Source: Symmachiella dynata (GTDB lineage: Bacteria > Planctomycetota > Planctomycetia > Planctomycetales > Planctomycetaceae). Taken from it: a stretch of 64,000 nucleotides of DNA. A program made the translations under genes and the position numbers. Of this stretch, positions 44,745 to 57,236 are shown one piece after another. The notes under the pieces were generated by a model, which searched no databases, was not told the origin of the DNA, and worked only from the letters and a program-made list of their open reading frames with translations. Where the stretch lies: positions 4,703,001-4,767,000 of the forward strand of contig NZ_CP036276.1 of NCBI RefSeq assembly GCF_007747995.1, in the 5' to 3' direction. The stretch's first letter is position 1, and the number at the start of each line of letters is the position of its first letter.

Positions 44745-46067
44745 CTACCCCTCCACACCCCCGCGCCGCTCCGCAATCTCCGCCAACCGCCGGCGGATCT
44801 CCGCTTCGTACCCACGGTCCACCGGCTCGTAGTACGTCCGGTCCACTCCCAGGTAATCTTGATCCACCCAGCCCGCTTCGGAATTGTGGGCGTATTGGTA
44901 ACCTTCGCCGTGTCCCAATTGTTTCGCGCCGCCGTAGTGCGAGTCCTTGAGGTGTTTGGGGACCGGGATGATGCGTTGTGTGCGGACGTCTTCTATCGCG
45001 GCGTTGATGGCGGCGTAAGAGGCGTTGGATTTGGGGGCGGTGGCGATGTAGGTGACGGCTTGCGCCAAGGGGATGCGGCATTCGGGCATGCCGATGAATT
45101 CGGTTGCTTGCGCAGCTGCGTTGGCCAATACCAAGGCCTGCGGGTCGGCGTTGCCGACATCTTCGGCGGCGGCGATGACGATGCGTCGCGCTAGAAACCG
45201 CGGGTCTTCGCCCGCTTCGAGCATCCGCGCCAGCCAATAGATTGCCGCATCGGGATCACTGCCCCGCATGCTTTTAATCAGCGCGCTGGCTGCGTCGTAA
45301 TGTTCGTCGCCGTCGGCATCGTATTGAATCGCCTTCTTCTGAATCGATTCCTGCGCGACCGATAGGTCCAACGCCTGCCCACTGCCGGCGATCGACAAAG
45401 CGGCGATTTCCAAAGCGGTCAGCGCCCGTCGCACATCGCCATCGCAAATGTCGGCTAAAAAATCGAGTGCTTCATCTTCGGCTTGAATGCGATGCTCACC
45501 CAGCCCGCGTTCAGAATCTTTGAGCGCCCGCTGCAGCACACTGCGAATCTCAGCGGCCGGGACCGATTTGAATTCAAAAATCTGGCTGCGGCTGACCAGC
45601 GGGGAGACCAGCGAGAAAAACGGATTCTGCGTCGTCGCCCCGACGAGGCTGACGACTCCTTCCTCGACATCGGGCAACAACACGTCTTGTTGCGATTTGT
45701 TGAAGCGGTGCAATTCATCGATGAACAACACCGTCCGCTCGCCGGAACCTTCCAACCGCCTGCGGGCCGTATCCAGGGCGGCGCGTAACTCTTTGACCCC
45801 GGAAGCAGCTGCGTTTAACTGCGCGAACTGCGATCGCGTGTTGGCGGCGATGAGTTGGGCCAGCGACGTTTTGCCGGTGCCAGGTGGTCCGTAGAAGATG
45901 ACGGAGCTAATGCGGTCAGCTTGCAGCATCCGCCGCAGCAGTTTGCCCGGCCCGAGAAAATGCGCTTGGCCGATGAATTCATCCAGCGAGCGAGGACGCA
46001 TTCTGGCAGCGAGCGGTTTTGCCGACTCTCGGAACTCACGTTCCTGGTCGTCGAAGAGTCCCTTCAA
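44745..46067 (-). CDS. rarA: Replication-associated recombination protein A (RarA/MgsA), AAA+ ATPase
   Basis: This 440-aa protein is the normal length for RarA. Walker A GPPGTGKTSLAQLIA, Walker B VLFIDELHRFNKSQQD, sensor 1 LVGATTQNPFFSLV and the arginine-finger region are present. The C-terminal tetramerisation domain follows, with SALIKSMRGSDPDAAIYWLA and GMPECRIPLAQAVTYIA. RarA acts at stalled replication forks with single-strand-binding protein. The start is taken as TTG at 46067 (GLFDDQEREF) because GGAGG lies 8 nt upstream. The longer frame to 46124 is not supported by the family. Confidence 0.95.
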   Translation of the reverse strand: MKGLFDDQEREFRESAKPLAARMRPRSLDEFIGQAHFLGPGKLLRRMLQADRISSVIFYGPPGTGKTSLAQLIAANTRSQFAQLNAAASGVKELRAALDTARRRLEGSGERTVLFIDELHRFNKSQQDVLLPDVEEGVVSLVGATTQNPFFSLVSPLVSRSQIFEFKSVPAAEIRSVLQRALKDSERGLGEHRIQAEDEALDFLADICDGDVRRALTALEIAALSIAGSGQALDLSVAQESIQKKAIQYDADGDEHYDAASALIKSMRGSDPDAAIYWLARMLEAGEDPRFLARRIVIAAAEDVGNADPQALVLANAAAQATEFIGMPECRIPLAQAVTYIATAPKSNASYAAINAAIEDVRTQRIIPVPKHLKDSHYGGAKQLGHGEGYQYAHNSEAGWVDQDYLGVDRTYYEPVDRGYEAEIRRRLAEIAERRGGVEG

Positions 46068-46409
46068 AAAAATAAACCTCCACCGGATGCCGGTCGAGCT
46101 GATTTGTGTGAACCCGCAATACAAAGGGGGGACCGACGACCGGGTTGTGTGAGCCGCATTCCTGACTAGGTCAGGGGGAGCGGATATACACGCTGCCGAC
46201 CAGAAATGGTCCCCTGCGGATATGTCATAGGGTCAACAAATAAGGGCCCGTATCGTACATGGCAGAGGTGCATCGAATCCTAGGGATCCAACAGCGTTGA
46301 TCCTAGCATCGGCCGCGCGGGTTCTCAAGAAGAAAGCGTCCGCAGGTGACGTTTTTCCCGGATCCACTTCACGGCGATTTTCGCCGACTCCGCGACTGGC
46401 GGTTGTCGC
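46068..46409. other. Intergenic region between DUF4912 gene and rarA
   Basis: No gene is seen. It contains a short dyad CTGAC-tag-GTCAG near 46162-46174. It should hold the rarA promoter and the 3' end of the DUF4912 transcript. Confidence 0.35.
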
Positions 46410-47573
46410 TCACATTTCTGTGCCGTCGAAATGCCGTGCTTCGAGGTATTTGGTGTTTCGCTCGACTGCCAGGACCACGGTTTGTTGCTTGACGCCGCTG
46501 GAGGAGGTGATGGTTGCCGGGACAACCTGCCGCCCTTCCGGCATGCTCAACCGAATCGTAAACGAACCATCTTCGCGCAGGTCGACATTCTCTTCAGAAA
46601 TAGTGAGCCGCGCTCCGGGAGTCGCATTACCGAATACGACCAACTCAACTCCCATATCCAATTCGATGCTATCGTCGTCTCCGCCCCGCGCGCCGGTTGG
46701 TAAAAAGTCGGTCAGCGGATGTGAACTCATCGGTCGACGCATCTGCTGATCCATCATCTCCCGAATTCTTGTGTCGCCATTGCGTTTGCCGTTTTGCGAA
46801 TGTCCGTTTTCGTATTGCTGAGCTGTTTTGCTCCAGTTTTCATCCACAATCCCACAAGCGCCCGGTTCGGGTGTTGTGACGACATTGGAACGTGCCATTC
46901 CAAAGAACCGCCCGCTGGCAGCGAGATAACCGATCTGCAACTGATACACACCCGGCGGATTGGCGACTTCGATATACCAGTGATTGATTCCACCGTGTAT
47001 AGCGACGTCTTTGACTGTCTTTTCCACACAGCGACGATTTTCGTCGGCCGAAACGTCCAGTACGCGAATCACCGGTTGCGCAGTATGCCATTCATGCGCC
47101 AAGCCCGCCTCAGCCCGTTGGATCGTCGCCGGACTCAATTCCCACAAAGCGTGCAACCAAAAGGCATCGTGAGCGACCACAAATAACCGGTCCTGCAGGG
47201 CGGCGTCTTGTCCGTTCTCAGTGGCCAGGTTTTTGGAGATCCCGGCGGTCACCGAACGCTGATGGGTGTGTCGCCCGTTGCCGTTGGAGCCGTTCCTGTT
47301 TTTAGGGTTGCTCGTTTTGCCACCGTTCATTCGCACATTTGGCGAATTCCCGTTCGTCGAACTCCCATTGGCCGTTGCGGTCCGCACCCGCTTGCCATTG
47401 AGCGTTGAGGAGCGGCTTGTGCTGCCATTTTTGCGACGGTCCTTGCGAGCCAATCGGCTGAGCGCCTTGACCAGCTCATCCTTCCGCATTGCATGCCAGC
47501 CGGCCACGCCACGGGTTTTAGCCATTCCGGCCAGATCTTTACGGGTCTGCGACTTCAACTCATCGACGGTCAT
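46410..47573 (-). CDS. DUF4912 domain protein with Rho-N/SAP-like head
   Basis: This 387-aa protein has three parts. Residues 1-45 (MTVDELKSQTRKDLAGMAKT, GVAGWHAMRKDELVKALSRL) match the Rho N-terminal/SAP-like helix pair that often binds nucleic acid. A low-complexity Asn/Gly/Ser/Lys linker covers about 46-120. The DUF4912 domain covers about 127-235 (RLFVVAHDAFWLHALWELSP, WYIEVANPPGVYQLQIGYLA), followed by a beta-rich tail. DUF4912 has no settled biochemical role. The start codon is followed upstream by an unusual triple 14-nt repeat that may be its operator. Confidence 0.85.
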   Translation of the reverse strand: MTVDELKSQTRKDLAGMAKTRGVAGWHAMRKDELVKALSRLARKDRRKNGSTSRSSTLNGKRVRTATANGSSTNGNSPNVRMNGGKTSNPKNRNGSNGNGRHTHQRSVTAGISKNLATENGQDAALQDRLFVVAHDAFWLHALWELSPATIQRAEAGLAHEWHTAQPVIRVLDVSADENRRCVEKTVKDVAIHGGINHWYIEVANPPGVYQLQIGYLAASGRFFGMARSNVVTTPEPGACGIVDENWSKTAQQYENGHSQNGKRNGDTRIREMMDQQMRRPMSSHPLTDFLPTGARGGDDDSIELDMGVELVVFGNATPGARLTISEENVDLREDGSFTIRLSMPEGRQVVPATITSSSGVKQQTVVLAVERNTKYLEARHFDGTEM

Positions 47574-47690
47574 AATTCAACTCCGACTCAATTCCTTAAG
47601 GAGCGGCTTTTTACTCCGAGGAACAGTCGCAGCCATCCATGACTCTATCTGATGGGGCCCAAACCCCCGCATCCGAGCGCACGGTGTAAG

Positions 47691-47732
47691 AACACTGTTG
47701 AAACAACACTGCTGTAATAACACTGTGGACGA
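47691..47732. repeat. Triple 14-nt direct repeat upstream of the DUF4912 gene
   Basis: AACACTG occurs at 47691, 47705 and 47719 with an exact 14-nt period (AACACTGTTGAAAC, AACACTGCTGTAAT, AACACTGTGGACGA). It lies about 118 nt before the DUF4912 start on the opposite strand. It could be a set of regulator-binding sites. Confidence 0.6.
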
Positions 47733-48589
47733 CACAATCCTCGTTGAAATCGGCGAATCATCTCGCCGTTCTCACACAAAATGATCGCAAACAATCGCGA
47801 TTTTTATCGGCGCCTGAAAACTGCAGCGCACGCTTCGATCTGAGAAAAGAAAACTACGGAAATGTCAGACTCAACAACCGGCGAGAACTTAGAAACGTTG
47901 GCAGCCACGAGGAACGCCCCGAAATCGCAACATGTTCACCGTCCAGACCAAGACAGATAGTCCGCACTTCCCTTCTACCAACGCAACTCCGAACATTCAA
48001 TGCCCATCCAGCCCATCCGGCCCTGGGGTTTGTACCTAACCCTCCATAACCTCTTGACTGCATGAAAGATACGACACGCTGTCTTTGCTTGTCCTTGGAA
48101 CGCTAACCACTGTTGAGCAATGAACGCCCCCCAAAACAGACGACTCTGTCAACTCATTGAGTTGCGTTCCCCGACAGTTTTGTCCAGGTAGTTAGCGGCC
48201 CCCATCACAGCAGTCTCAATGCCCAGGTGTTTTCTACCTGAGACGTCACGACGAACACGAAAACCGGGGCAACCAGAATCAGTCATTGCTCAGACGTCTT
48301 GAACTCTTGAAATTTCAATCCGCCACACTGTTCAATGCGCCACCGTGACAGTGTCGCCGCTTCGCACTTCTCAAGATGATTTCAACGACACGGATTCAGT
48401 CTTTCTCTAGCTTGATCTAGCTGCCGTTCTCTAGCTGCGATTTCGAGCGCTTCAGAAATTGCTTGGTCATTGATGCGATACAGCCATCGATGCGAGACAG
48501 TGATCGAGTTGGACAGTCCCAGAAATGAGAATGGGATTCTGGCGGCGCGCCCAAGTTTGAGAAAATTGAAAACAACGTAAGCAGGGACT

Positions 48590-48618
48590 TTGACATGGGT
48601 TGAGTGGCTGGCTAGACT
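48590..48618 (+). promoter_or_regulatory. Probable sigma70-type promoter of the ATP-synthase operon
   Basis: TTGACA (48590-48595) and TAGACT (48613-48618) are separated by the ideal 17 nt. They lie about 170 nt before the first gene of the operon. A GGGG...CCCC mini-hairpin in the leader follows near 48636-48650. Confidence 0.5.
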
Positions 48619-48789
48619 GGCCCCTCTTGAACGCCGGGGAGAGGCCCCAATTGTTCAAAATTGATGCCGTGTGGACATGGTTTTTCGATGTCTACGCTTT
48701 CTGGAAACGGCATAGCGCGGACTCCCGTTTTTGACGGTGTGTTCGTAACTCATCCCGTTTTCAACAAGCTTCGCAAGTAAGGCGAGTTT

Positions 48790-49038
48790 GTGCCGCCCGA
48801 CGACCAAAACAAACGCTCACCCGCAGCCATCGGTTACGAATGGGTTTCGCGAGTGACTACGGTGTGCCTGGAAATGGTTTTGCCGGGAATTGGTGGGCAA
48901 TGGCTGGATGAGAGGTGGGGGACGAATTACCTTACCTTGCTAGGGTTAGTGATTGGGGTCACGGTGGGGATCACACATCTGCTGGCGATGACAAAGCAGG
49001 CAGAGCGATCCAAAAAAGATAAAAATTCTCAAGATTGA
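48790..49038 (+). CDS. AtpZ/AtpI-family small membrane protein
   Basis: This 82-aa protein starts with GTG, with AAGG 8 nt upstream. Two membrane helices (TTVCLEMVLPGIGGQWLDER, then NYLTLLGLVIGVTVGITHLL) are linked by the conserved GxWLDERWGT turn of the AtpZ/ATP-synthase gene 1 family. These proteins are encoded first in many atp operons and help assemble the c-ring or import Mg/Ca for it. The next gene starts in the stop codon of this one, so translation is probably coupled. Confidence 0.82.
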   Translation: MPPDDQNKRSPAAIGYEWVSRVTTVCLEMVLPGIGGQWLDERWGTNYLTLLGLVIGVTVGITHLLAMTKQAERSKKDKNSQD

Positions 49039-49496
49039 ATATTCGGGAACGGCCGGTTTTGAAACTTCAAACGCTCCAAAGGCTAGATCGACTTTTTCCG
49101 CGAACGCTCGCGGGAAGCTGTGTCGTATTAACGGTCGTTGTTGCGTTGGTGTTACCGGTTGTTGCCCTAGCGTTGCGAGCCCGCAACGGGAGCGATGGGG
49201 TTCTCGCCGCATGCATTGCAGCGGGCATCTGTTGGGTGGCATCAGTTGCGGCATTGGTTGTTGCTAAGATCACGACGGAGACTCAGTTGCGTTTGGCCGG
49301 TGTCTTTGCATCGATGGCTTTACGAACCGGGATCCCGTTGATCGCAGCGATCGTTTTGACATCCACAAGTCCTACATTGGCCCGCGGCGGTATATTTGGA
49401 GCCACAGTAGTATTCTATCTGCTAACGCTCATGCTTGAGACAGTGTTGTCGGTACGGTTAGTCAATTCCACGAGCGACATGTCCGGGGTTTCTTGA
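49035..49496 (+). CDS. Small membrane protein in the atp operon (AtpI-like position)
   Basis: Up to 153 aa with four membrane helices: LAGSCVVLTVVVALVLPVVA, AACIAAGICWVASVAALVVA, MALRTGIPLIAAIVLTSTSP, GATVVFYLLTLMLETVLSV. This is the layout of AtpI-type proteins, although sequence similarity is weak. TTG at 49035 overlaps the previous stop; a TTG near 49062 (KLQTLQRLDRLF) is an alternative start. It ends 4 nt before atpB. A role in ATP-synthase assembly is inferred from position. Confidence 0.7.
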   Translation: MNIRERPVLKLQTLQRLDRLFPRTLAGSCVVLTVVVALVLPVVALALRARNGSDGVLAACIAAGICWVASVAALVVAKITTETQLRLAGVFASMALRTGIPLIAAIVLTSTSPTLARGGIFGATVVFYLLTLMLETVLSVRLVNSTSDMSGVS

Positions 49497-49500
49497 ATTC

Positions 49501-50430
49501 ATGGCTGATCCGGTCCTGCACATAAAAGACAGTTACTACTTCGAAGTGCCGCGCATGTTTTGGCGGCACGATTACGAAGATCTTAGTCAGGTCCCGGAAT
49601 ACCTGCGTGAAGCGCATCCGGACACGACTGTTGAAGAATTCAACGATGCCTTGCACGGCAAGATTTTGATTCCTCAGCCGTTCGGGACCCCGGCCAACCA
49701 TCACGACCCGGCCACCGGGTTTTGCATCTCGAAGTTCATGATCATTGAAGTGGTCGTGGCGATCATCTTGGTGCTGATCTTTACTAAACTGGCGAAATTG
49801 ATCTCCACCGGGGAACGGCCTCGCGGGATCTTCTGGAATATGTTCGAGTCGGTCCTGCTGTATGTACGGGACCATATCGCCCGTCCTGCGATCGGACTAC
49901 ACGATGCGGACAAATTCGTGCCGCTGCTTTGGACGATTTTCTTTTTCGTGCTGTTTTGCAATCTCTTCGGCCTGCTTCCGTGGGCCGGGTCTCCAACCGG
50001 AGCCTTCGGCGTCACGTTGACCTTGGCGTTTGTGATCTTCGGCGCGGGGCTGATTGCTGGCATGCAAAAGTTTGGTCCCGTGGGATACTGGTTGAATCAG
50101 GTGCCCACCATGGATCTGCCTTGGTATGTCGCACCATTGAAGTTGTTGATTTTTGCGATCGAAGTTTTGGGAATGTTCATCAAGCATGCCGTGCTCGGTA
50201 TTCGACTTTTAGCGAATATGGTCGCCGGCCACTTGGTGTTACTAGGAATCATGGGACTCATCGCAGCGGCAGCAGCAGCCCCGCTTGCGAACTGGAGCCT
50301 CGTGGCCACCATCGGCATTTTAGGCTCGACGATCTTTAGCCTCCTCGAGTTGTTTGTGTCGTTTCTGCAAGCCTATATCTTTACCTTTCTGTCGGCATTA
50401 TTTATCGGTGCCTCCGTTCACCACCACTAG
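49501..50430 (+). CDS. atpB: ATP synthase F0 subunit a
   Basis: This 309-aa protein forms the proton half-channels beside the c-ring. A long N-terminal tail (about 75 residues, DPVLHIKDSYYFEVPRMFWR) comes before the first helix. The key Arg lies in the conserved helix HAVLGIRLLANMVAGHLVLL. The last helices include LELFVSFLQAYIFTFLSALF, ending in HHH. The order a-c-b-delta-alpha-gamma-beta-epsilon is the standard F-type operon. There is no clear ribosome site; coupling with the preceding gene (4-nt gap) is likely. Confidence 0.95.
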   Translation: MADPVLHIKDSYYFEVPRMFWRHDYEDLSQVPEYLREAHPDTTVEEFNDALHGKILIPQPFGTPANHHDPATGFCISKFMIIEVVVAIILVLIFTKLAKLISTGERPRGIFWNMFESVLLYVRDHIARPAIGLHDADKFVPLLWTIFFFVLFCNLFGLLPWAGSPTGAFGVTLTLAFVIFGAGLIAGMQKFGPVGYWLNQVPTMDLPWYVAPLKLLIFAIEVLGMFIKHAVLGIRLLANMVAGHLVLLGIMGLIAAAAAAPLANWSLVATIGILGSTIFSLLELFVSFLQAYIFTFLSALFIGASVHHH

Positions 50431-50500
50431 TCGTGGGGGGATGGATGTATCCATTTGTCGGCAACCATAAATGCACTACCTAAATTGGGAGACGGAATCC

Positions 50501-50806
50501 GTGAGTAGAATGAAAACTGTGTTGGTTGGTATGGCCGCCTTCTTGGCAGCCACTCCCGTGATGGCCCAAGACGGCTCCGGCAGCGTTTTGATCGAGTTCT
50601 CAGGTGCCTTGGGAACCGGCCTGGTCGTGATCGGTGCCGCACTGGGCATCAGCAAATTGGCATCCGCCGCGCTGGAAAGCATGGCTCGCCAACCCGAAGT
50701 TGCGGGTAGCATTCAAACGGCAATGATTATTGCCGCGGCGTTGATCGAAGGTTTCACCTTCTACGCCATTTTCGTTTGCTCCGGTCAAAACCCCTGGGGA
50801 ACCTAG
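50501..50806 (+). CDS. atpE: ATP synthase F0 subunit c with N-terminal signal peptide
   Basis: This 101-aa hairpin protein of the rotor ring has, after a cleavable-looking leader (MKTVLVGMAAFLAATPVMAQ), helix 1 (GALGTGLVVIGAALGISKLA), the polar loop ARQPE, and helix 2 with the proton-binding Glu in ALIEGFTFYAIF. Bacterial c subunits usually lack a signal peptide and are about 75-85 aa, so the leader is a notable addition. GTG at 50501 is preferred (GGGAG 8 nt upstream); ATG at 50510 would remove three residues. Helix 1 lacks the Gln and helix 2 lacks the Ser expected for sodium binding, so protons are the likely ion. Confidence 0.93.
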   Translation: MSRMKTVLVGMAAFLAATPVMAQDGSGSVLIEFSGALGTGLVVIGAALGISKLASAALESMARQPEVAGSIQTAMIIAAALIEGFTFYAIFVCSGQNPWGT

Positions 50807-50864
50807 TCGTTCTCCAAGGGATGTGCGTTAACCGTCTGTCACTTGCTGCGTATTGAGGAATCCC

Positions 50865-51551
50865 GTGTACGCAAAATTTTCAATTGCCGCACTGTTGGTC
50901 CTGGGACTGGCTCTTTCTCCTGGTTTCGTTTTCGCTGAAGATGACGCCAAGGCAGAAGATCATGCCGCTGCGCATGATCCTGAACACAAAGAGGGTCACG
51001 CCGACGACCATGGACACGATGATCACCACTCGATCGGCACCAAAGGTGTCGATATGAGTCCGGCTGAATTCAAGTCGGACTTGGCGATTTTCACGTTTGT
51101 AGTCTTCGTGTTGTTGCTGTTCATATTGAAAAAGTTTGCCTGGGGCCCCATCGTCGCTGGTCTCGAAAAACGCGAAGGGGGCATCCAACAGCAGATCGAC
51201 GATGCCAACGACGCGCACGAAAAGGCCAAAGCCTTATTGGCAAAGCATGAGTATCAGATGGATAAGGCGCAAGACCAAGTCCGTGAAATCTTGGCTGAAG
51301 CCCGTCGCGATGCCGAGCACACCCGCGATGAAATGATTGCGGCCGCTCAAAGCGAAACCGAGGCCATGAAAAACCGCGCGGTGAACGATATTAATCAGGC
51401 GCGGGACCAAGCCTTGGATCAACTCTTTTCGCACATGGCGAAGAGCGTGGCTGAGGCGACCGAACATGTGCTGGGACGCACAATCAGCGAGTCGGATGAC
51501 AACAAGCTGATCGATGACGCCTTAGCGCAGTTCGCACCCAGTAAGAATTGA
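50865..51551 (+). CDS. atpF: ATP synthase F0 subunit b with signal peptide and His-rich segment
   Basis: This 228-aa stator protein starts with GTG, GAGGA 5 nt upstream. It begins with a signal-like helix (FSIAALLVLGLALSPGFVFA). A His/Asp/Glu-rich stretch of about 35 residues (HDPEHKEGHADDHGHDDHHS) follows, then the usual membrane anchor (LAIFTFVVFVLLLFILKKFA). The long charged dimer helix runs to the end (ILAEARRDAEHTRDEM). Standard b subunits are about 160 aa without the first two parts. The His-rich segment would lie outside the cytoplasm and could bind metal ions. Confidence 0.93.
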   Translation: MYAKFSIAALLVLGLALSPGFVFAEDDAKAEDHAAAHDPEHKEGHADDHGHDDHHSIGTKGVDMSPAEFKSDLAIFTFVVFVLLLFILKKFAWGPIVAGLEKREGGIQQQIDDANDAHEKAKALLAKHEYQMDKAQDQVREILAEARRDAEHTRDEMIAAAQSETEAMKNRAVNDINQARDQALDQLFSHMAKSVAEATEHVLGRTISESDDNKLIDDALAQFAPSKN

Positions 51552-51556
51552 GCGTC

Positions 51557-51597
51557 GGCGACATTCACTAGCGGAACGGCTGCTAGTGGGATTCGCC
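51557..51597 (+). promoter_or_regulatory. Intercistronic hairpin between atpF and atpH
   Basis: CACTAGC (51566-51572) pairs with GCTAGTG (51582-51588). An outer GGCGA/TCGCC pair (51557-51561 and 51593-51597) can extend it. There is no T-run, so it is more likely an RNA-processing or stability element than a terminator. Confidence 0.45.
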
Positions 51598-51694
51598 AGA
51601 TGGATTTACTTTTGAATTCGGTTACCACACCGGTGGCCGGTTACGGCACTGTCCGTGCCCGACATCGTCATGGTTTTGAAATATCAGTAACGAC

Positions 51695-53828
<2,134 letters not shown>

Positions 53829-53910
53829 TCGCGTCCGCACGAGACGCATAAAAGAGATGAGCGTTGTTTTTCCCAGTTAGTTTTTGATTCGTTCTCGGTA
53901 AAATCGCAAC

Positions 53911-54801
53911 ATGGCTAAAGCTCGAGCAATTCTGAAACGGCTCAAAGCGGTCAAGAACATCCGCAAAATCACGCGGACGATGGAATTGATCGCGACCGCC
54001 CGCTTCAAACGGGCTATGGACCGCGCCACCGAGGCGGCTGCCTATACGCGCAAGATCTCCGAACTGGTGGCCGACTTGGCCGAAGCAGGGGGCGAGTTGG
54101 ATCACCCCCTACTCAAACCTCACGAAACCCGAGAAAATCGTATCCTGCTCGTCCTCACGTCCAATCGCGGATTGTGCGGCGGTTACAACGCGAGTGTGCT
54201 GCGACTTGTCCAACGTGAGATCGTTACCAGTCGGGAAACCGACGAACAACTGCAACTCGAAGTCTCCGGTAAACGCGGCTTGAATTTCATGAAATTCAAG
54301 AAGTATGACGTCGAACGCTCGTATACGCATTTCGAAGACAAACCAACCTTCGAAGAAGTTGACGAACTCGCACAACGCTACATCGACGATTATTGCGCCG
54401 GAAAACTGGATGCGTTGGACGTTGCCTATGTTCGCTTCGAAACCGCATCACGGCAAACGGCTGTGGTCGAGACCTTGCTTCCACTCGGGAAAGTCACCGA
54501 CGAATTAGCCGAACAGTCCGATGCCTCCGAGCAAAAAACTTCCGTGCAATACGAATTCAAACCCTCGCCACAAGAGATTCTCGAAGAGGTTCTTCCGGCG
54601 GCATTTAAAGCCAAGCTGCTCAAATGCTTCCTCGACAGTGCCGTCAGCGAGCAAATCGCTCGGATGGTGGCCATGAAGGGTGCGACAGAAAACGCGGGCG
54701 AAATGATCAGCGACCTGTCTCAGAATTACAACCGCGCCCGTCAATCACAAATCACCTCCGAACTCAGCGAAATCATCGGTGGTGCGGCGGCGTTGGAATA
54801 A
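53911..54801 (+). CDS. atpG: ATP synthase F1 subunit gamma
   Basis: This 296-aa central-stalk subunit has an N-terminal coiled-coil helix (ARAILKRLKAVKNIRKITRT, MELIATARFKRAMDRA). A nucleotide-fold middle follows (LVLTSNRGLCGGYNASVLRL). The C-terminal helix ends MKGATENAGEMISDLSQNYN then RARQSQITSELSEIIGGAAA, the gamma signature. It rotates inside the alpha/beta head. The gap from atpA is 82 nt. Confidence 0.96.
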   Translation: MAKARAILKRLKAVKNIRKITRTMELIATARFKRAMDRATEAAAYTRKISELVADLAEAGGELDHPLLKPHETRENRILLVLTSNRGLCGGYNASVLRLVQREIVTSRETDEQLQLEVSGKRGLNFMKFKKYDVERSYTHFEDKPTFEEVDELAQRYIDDYCAGKLDALDVAYVRFETASRQTAVVETLLPLGKVTDELAEQSDASEQKTSVQYEFKPSPQEILEEVLPAAFKAKLLKCFLDSAVSEQIARMVAMKGATENAGEMISDLSQNYNRARQSQITSELSEIIGGAAALE

Positions 54802-56379
<1,578 letters not shown>

Positions 56380-56380
56380 G

Positions 56381-56417
56381 GGCGGCGACGGCCGCCGGCG
56401 GGTGCGTGCTTCCGCAC
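56381..56417 (+). promoter_or_regulatory. GC-rich double hairpin between atpD and atpC
   Basis: GGCGGC-gacg-GCCGCC (56381-56396) starts right after the atpD stop and is followed by GTGCG-tgcttc-CGCAC (56402-56417). There is no T-run. It could stabilise or cut the transcript, giving less epsilon than beta. This role is inferred. Confidence 0.5.
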
Positions 56418-56546
56418 GAAGGGGTTGGGGCGTTCCCGTTGGTCACTGGATGAGTTGATATACCAGACGAAAACTGGTTGAACTGATACTGTTGGGTGGT
56501 GGAGCTTTTGCTTTGCTGTCACTTGAAAATCTAATGGAGCAGGCCC

Positions 56547-56954
56547 ATGGCCGCTGAAGGCCCGTTACGTCTTGTTGTCGTTACACCGGAGAAGACCGTT
56601 CTGGAACAGGACGTTGTCTCGCTACGGTTTGCGCTGTATGACGGACAAATCGGTATTCTGCCGGGACGGGCGCCGTTGTTAGGACGGCTAGGTTATGGCG
56701 AGTTGCAATACACCGACCCCAGCGGCAACAGCCACAGCTACTTCATTGATGGCGGCTTTGTGCAAGTCAACGGCCCGGTGGTTTCCATCCTCACCAATCA
56801 AGCCATCCCGGCCGAAAAAGTCGATGCGGACGCGGCACAGAGCAAACTTGAAGAGCTAAACGCCAGCCGCCCGAGTACGGATGAAGAATTCGCCGCCAAA
56901 GACCGCGACTTGTTGCGAACCCGCCAAATGATCGCCGTCGGCAAGCGCTTCTAA
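56547..56954 (+). CDS. atpC: ATP synthase F1 subunit epsilon
   Basis: This 135-aa protein has the beta-sandwich domain LRLVVVTPEKTVLEQDVVSL, DGQIGILPGRAPLLGRLGYG and YFIDGGFVQVNGPVVSILTN. A C-terminal helix pair follows. It binds gamma and can act as a brake on ATP hydrolysis. GGAG lies about 8 nt before the ATG at 56547. It is the last gene of the operon; no clear terminator is seen after it. Confidence 0.93.
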   Translation: MAAEGPLRLVVVTPEKTVLEQDVVSLRFALYDGQIGILPGRAPLLGRLGYGELQYTDPSGNSHSYFIDGGFVQVNGPVVSILTNQAIPAEKVDADAAQSKLEELNASRPSTDEEFAAKDRDLLRTRQMIAVGKRF

Positions 56955-57083
56955 AGGTCGTGTGCTTATTGTCGTGGCAACTGCCATGCAGCGTCACGGG
57001 AGGGTGAAGCTCCTGCTGAGCCTCATCGGTGCGTTTTGAGTGGATCAAACCTGACAAAAGCCAGCGCACCTCAATAATTAGGT

Positions 57084-57236
57084 GTGACAAACCTCCTCTG
57101 CGATGATGCCGCTGTCAACGCCCTTAAAGCTTGGCTGATCGATAAACTCAACGCTCTCCCCGCAGGCCTCGCTGATAACGCTGTTCGCGAGGGCCTATAC
57201 TTTCTCTGGTGCATAGGACGCGAATGCGCGGCTTGA
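57084..57236 (+). CDS. Possible 50-aa small protein
   Basis: Starting with GTG, this frame gives a plausible folded small protein: LLCDDAAVNALKAWLIDKLN, ALPAGLADNAVREGLYFLWC, IGRECAA. Codon choice and the amphipathic helix pattern look coding, but the ribosome site is poor. It may instead be the remnant of a larger gene. Family unknown. Confidence 0.3.
   Translation: MTNLLCDDAAVNALKAWLIDKLNALPAGLADNAVREGLYFLWCIGRECAA

Larger units (their letters stand above)
47574..48789. other. 1.2-kb intergenic region before the ATP-synthase operon
   Basis: I see no protein or RNA gene I can support. It holds the 14-nt triple repeat at 47691, three CTAGCT hexamers at 48407, 48417 and 48431, and the operon promoter at 48590. 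A small hairpin AGGT-gttttct-ACCT sits near 48222-48238. The region separates divergent transcription units. Confidence 0.45.

Noticed and set aside
23590-44755. Sequence AGCCGGAGCCTAC shared by the ends of genes at 23592 and 44738
   Set aside because: Only 13 bases in two places; could be a small repeat family but the evidence here is too thin.
47744-48049. Possible 101-codon gene before the atp operon
   Set aside because: Its composition looks random, it has no ribosome site and no recognisable motif.
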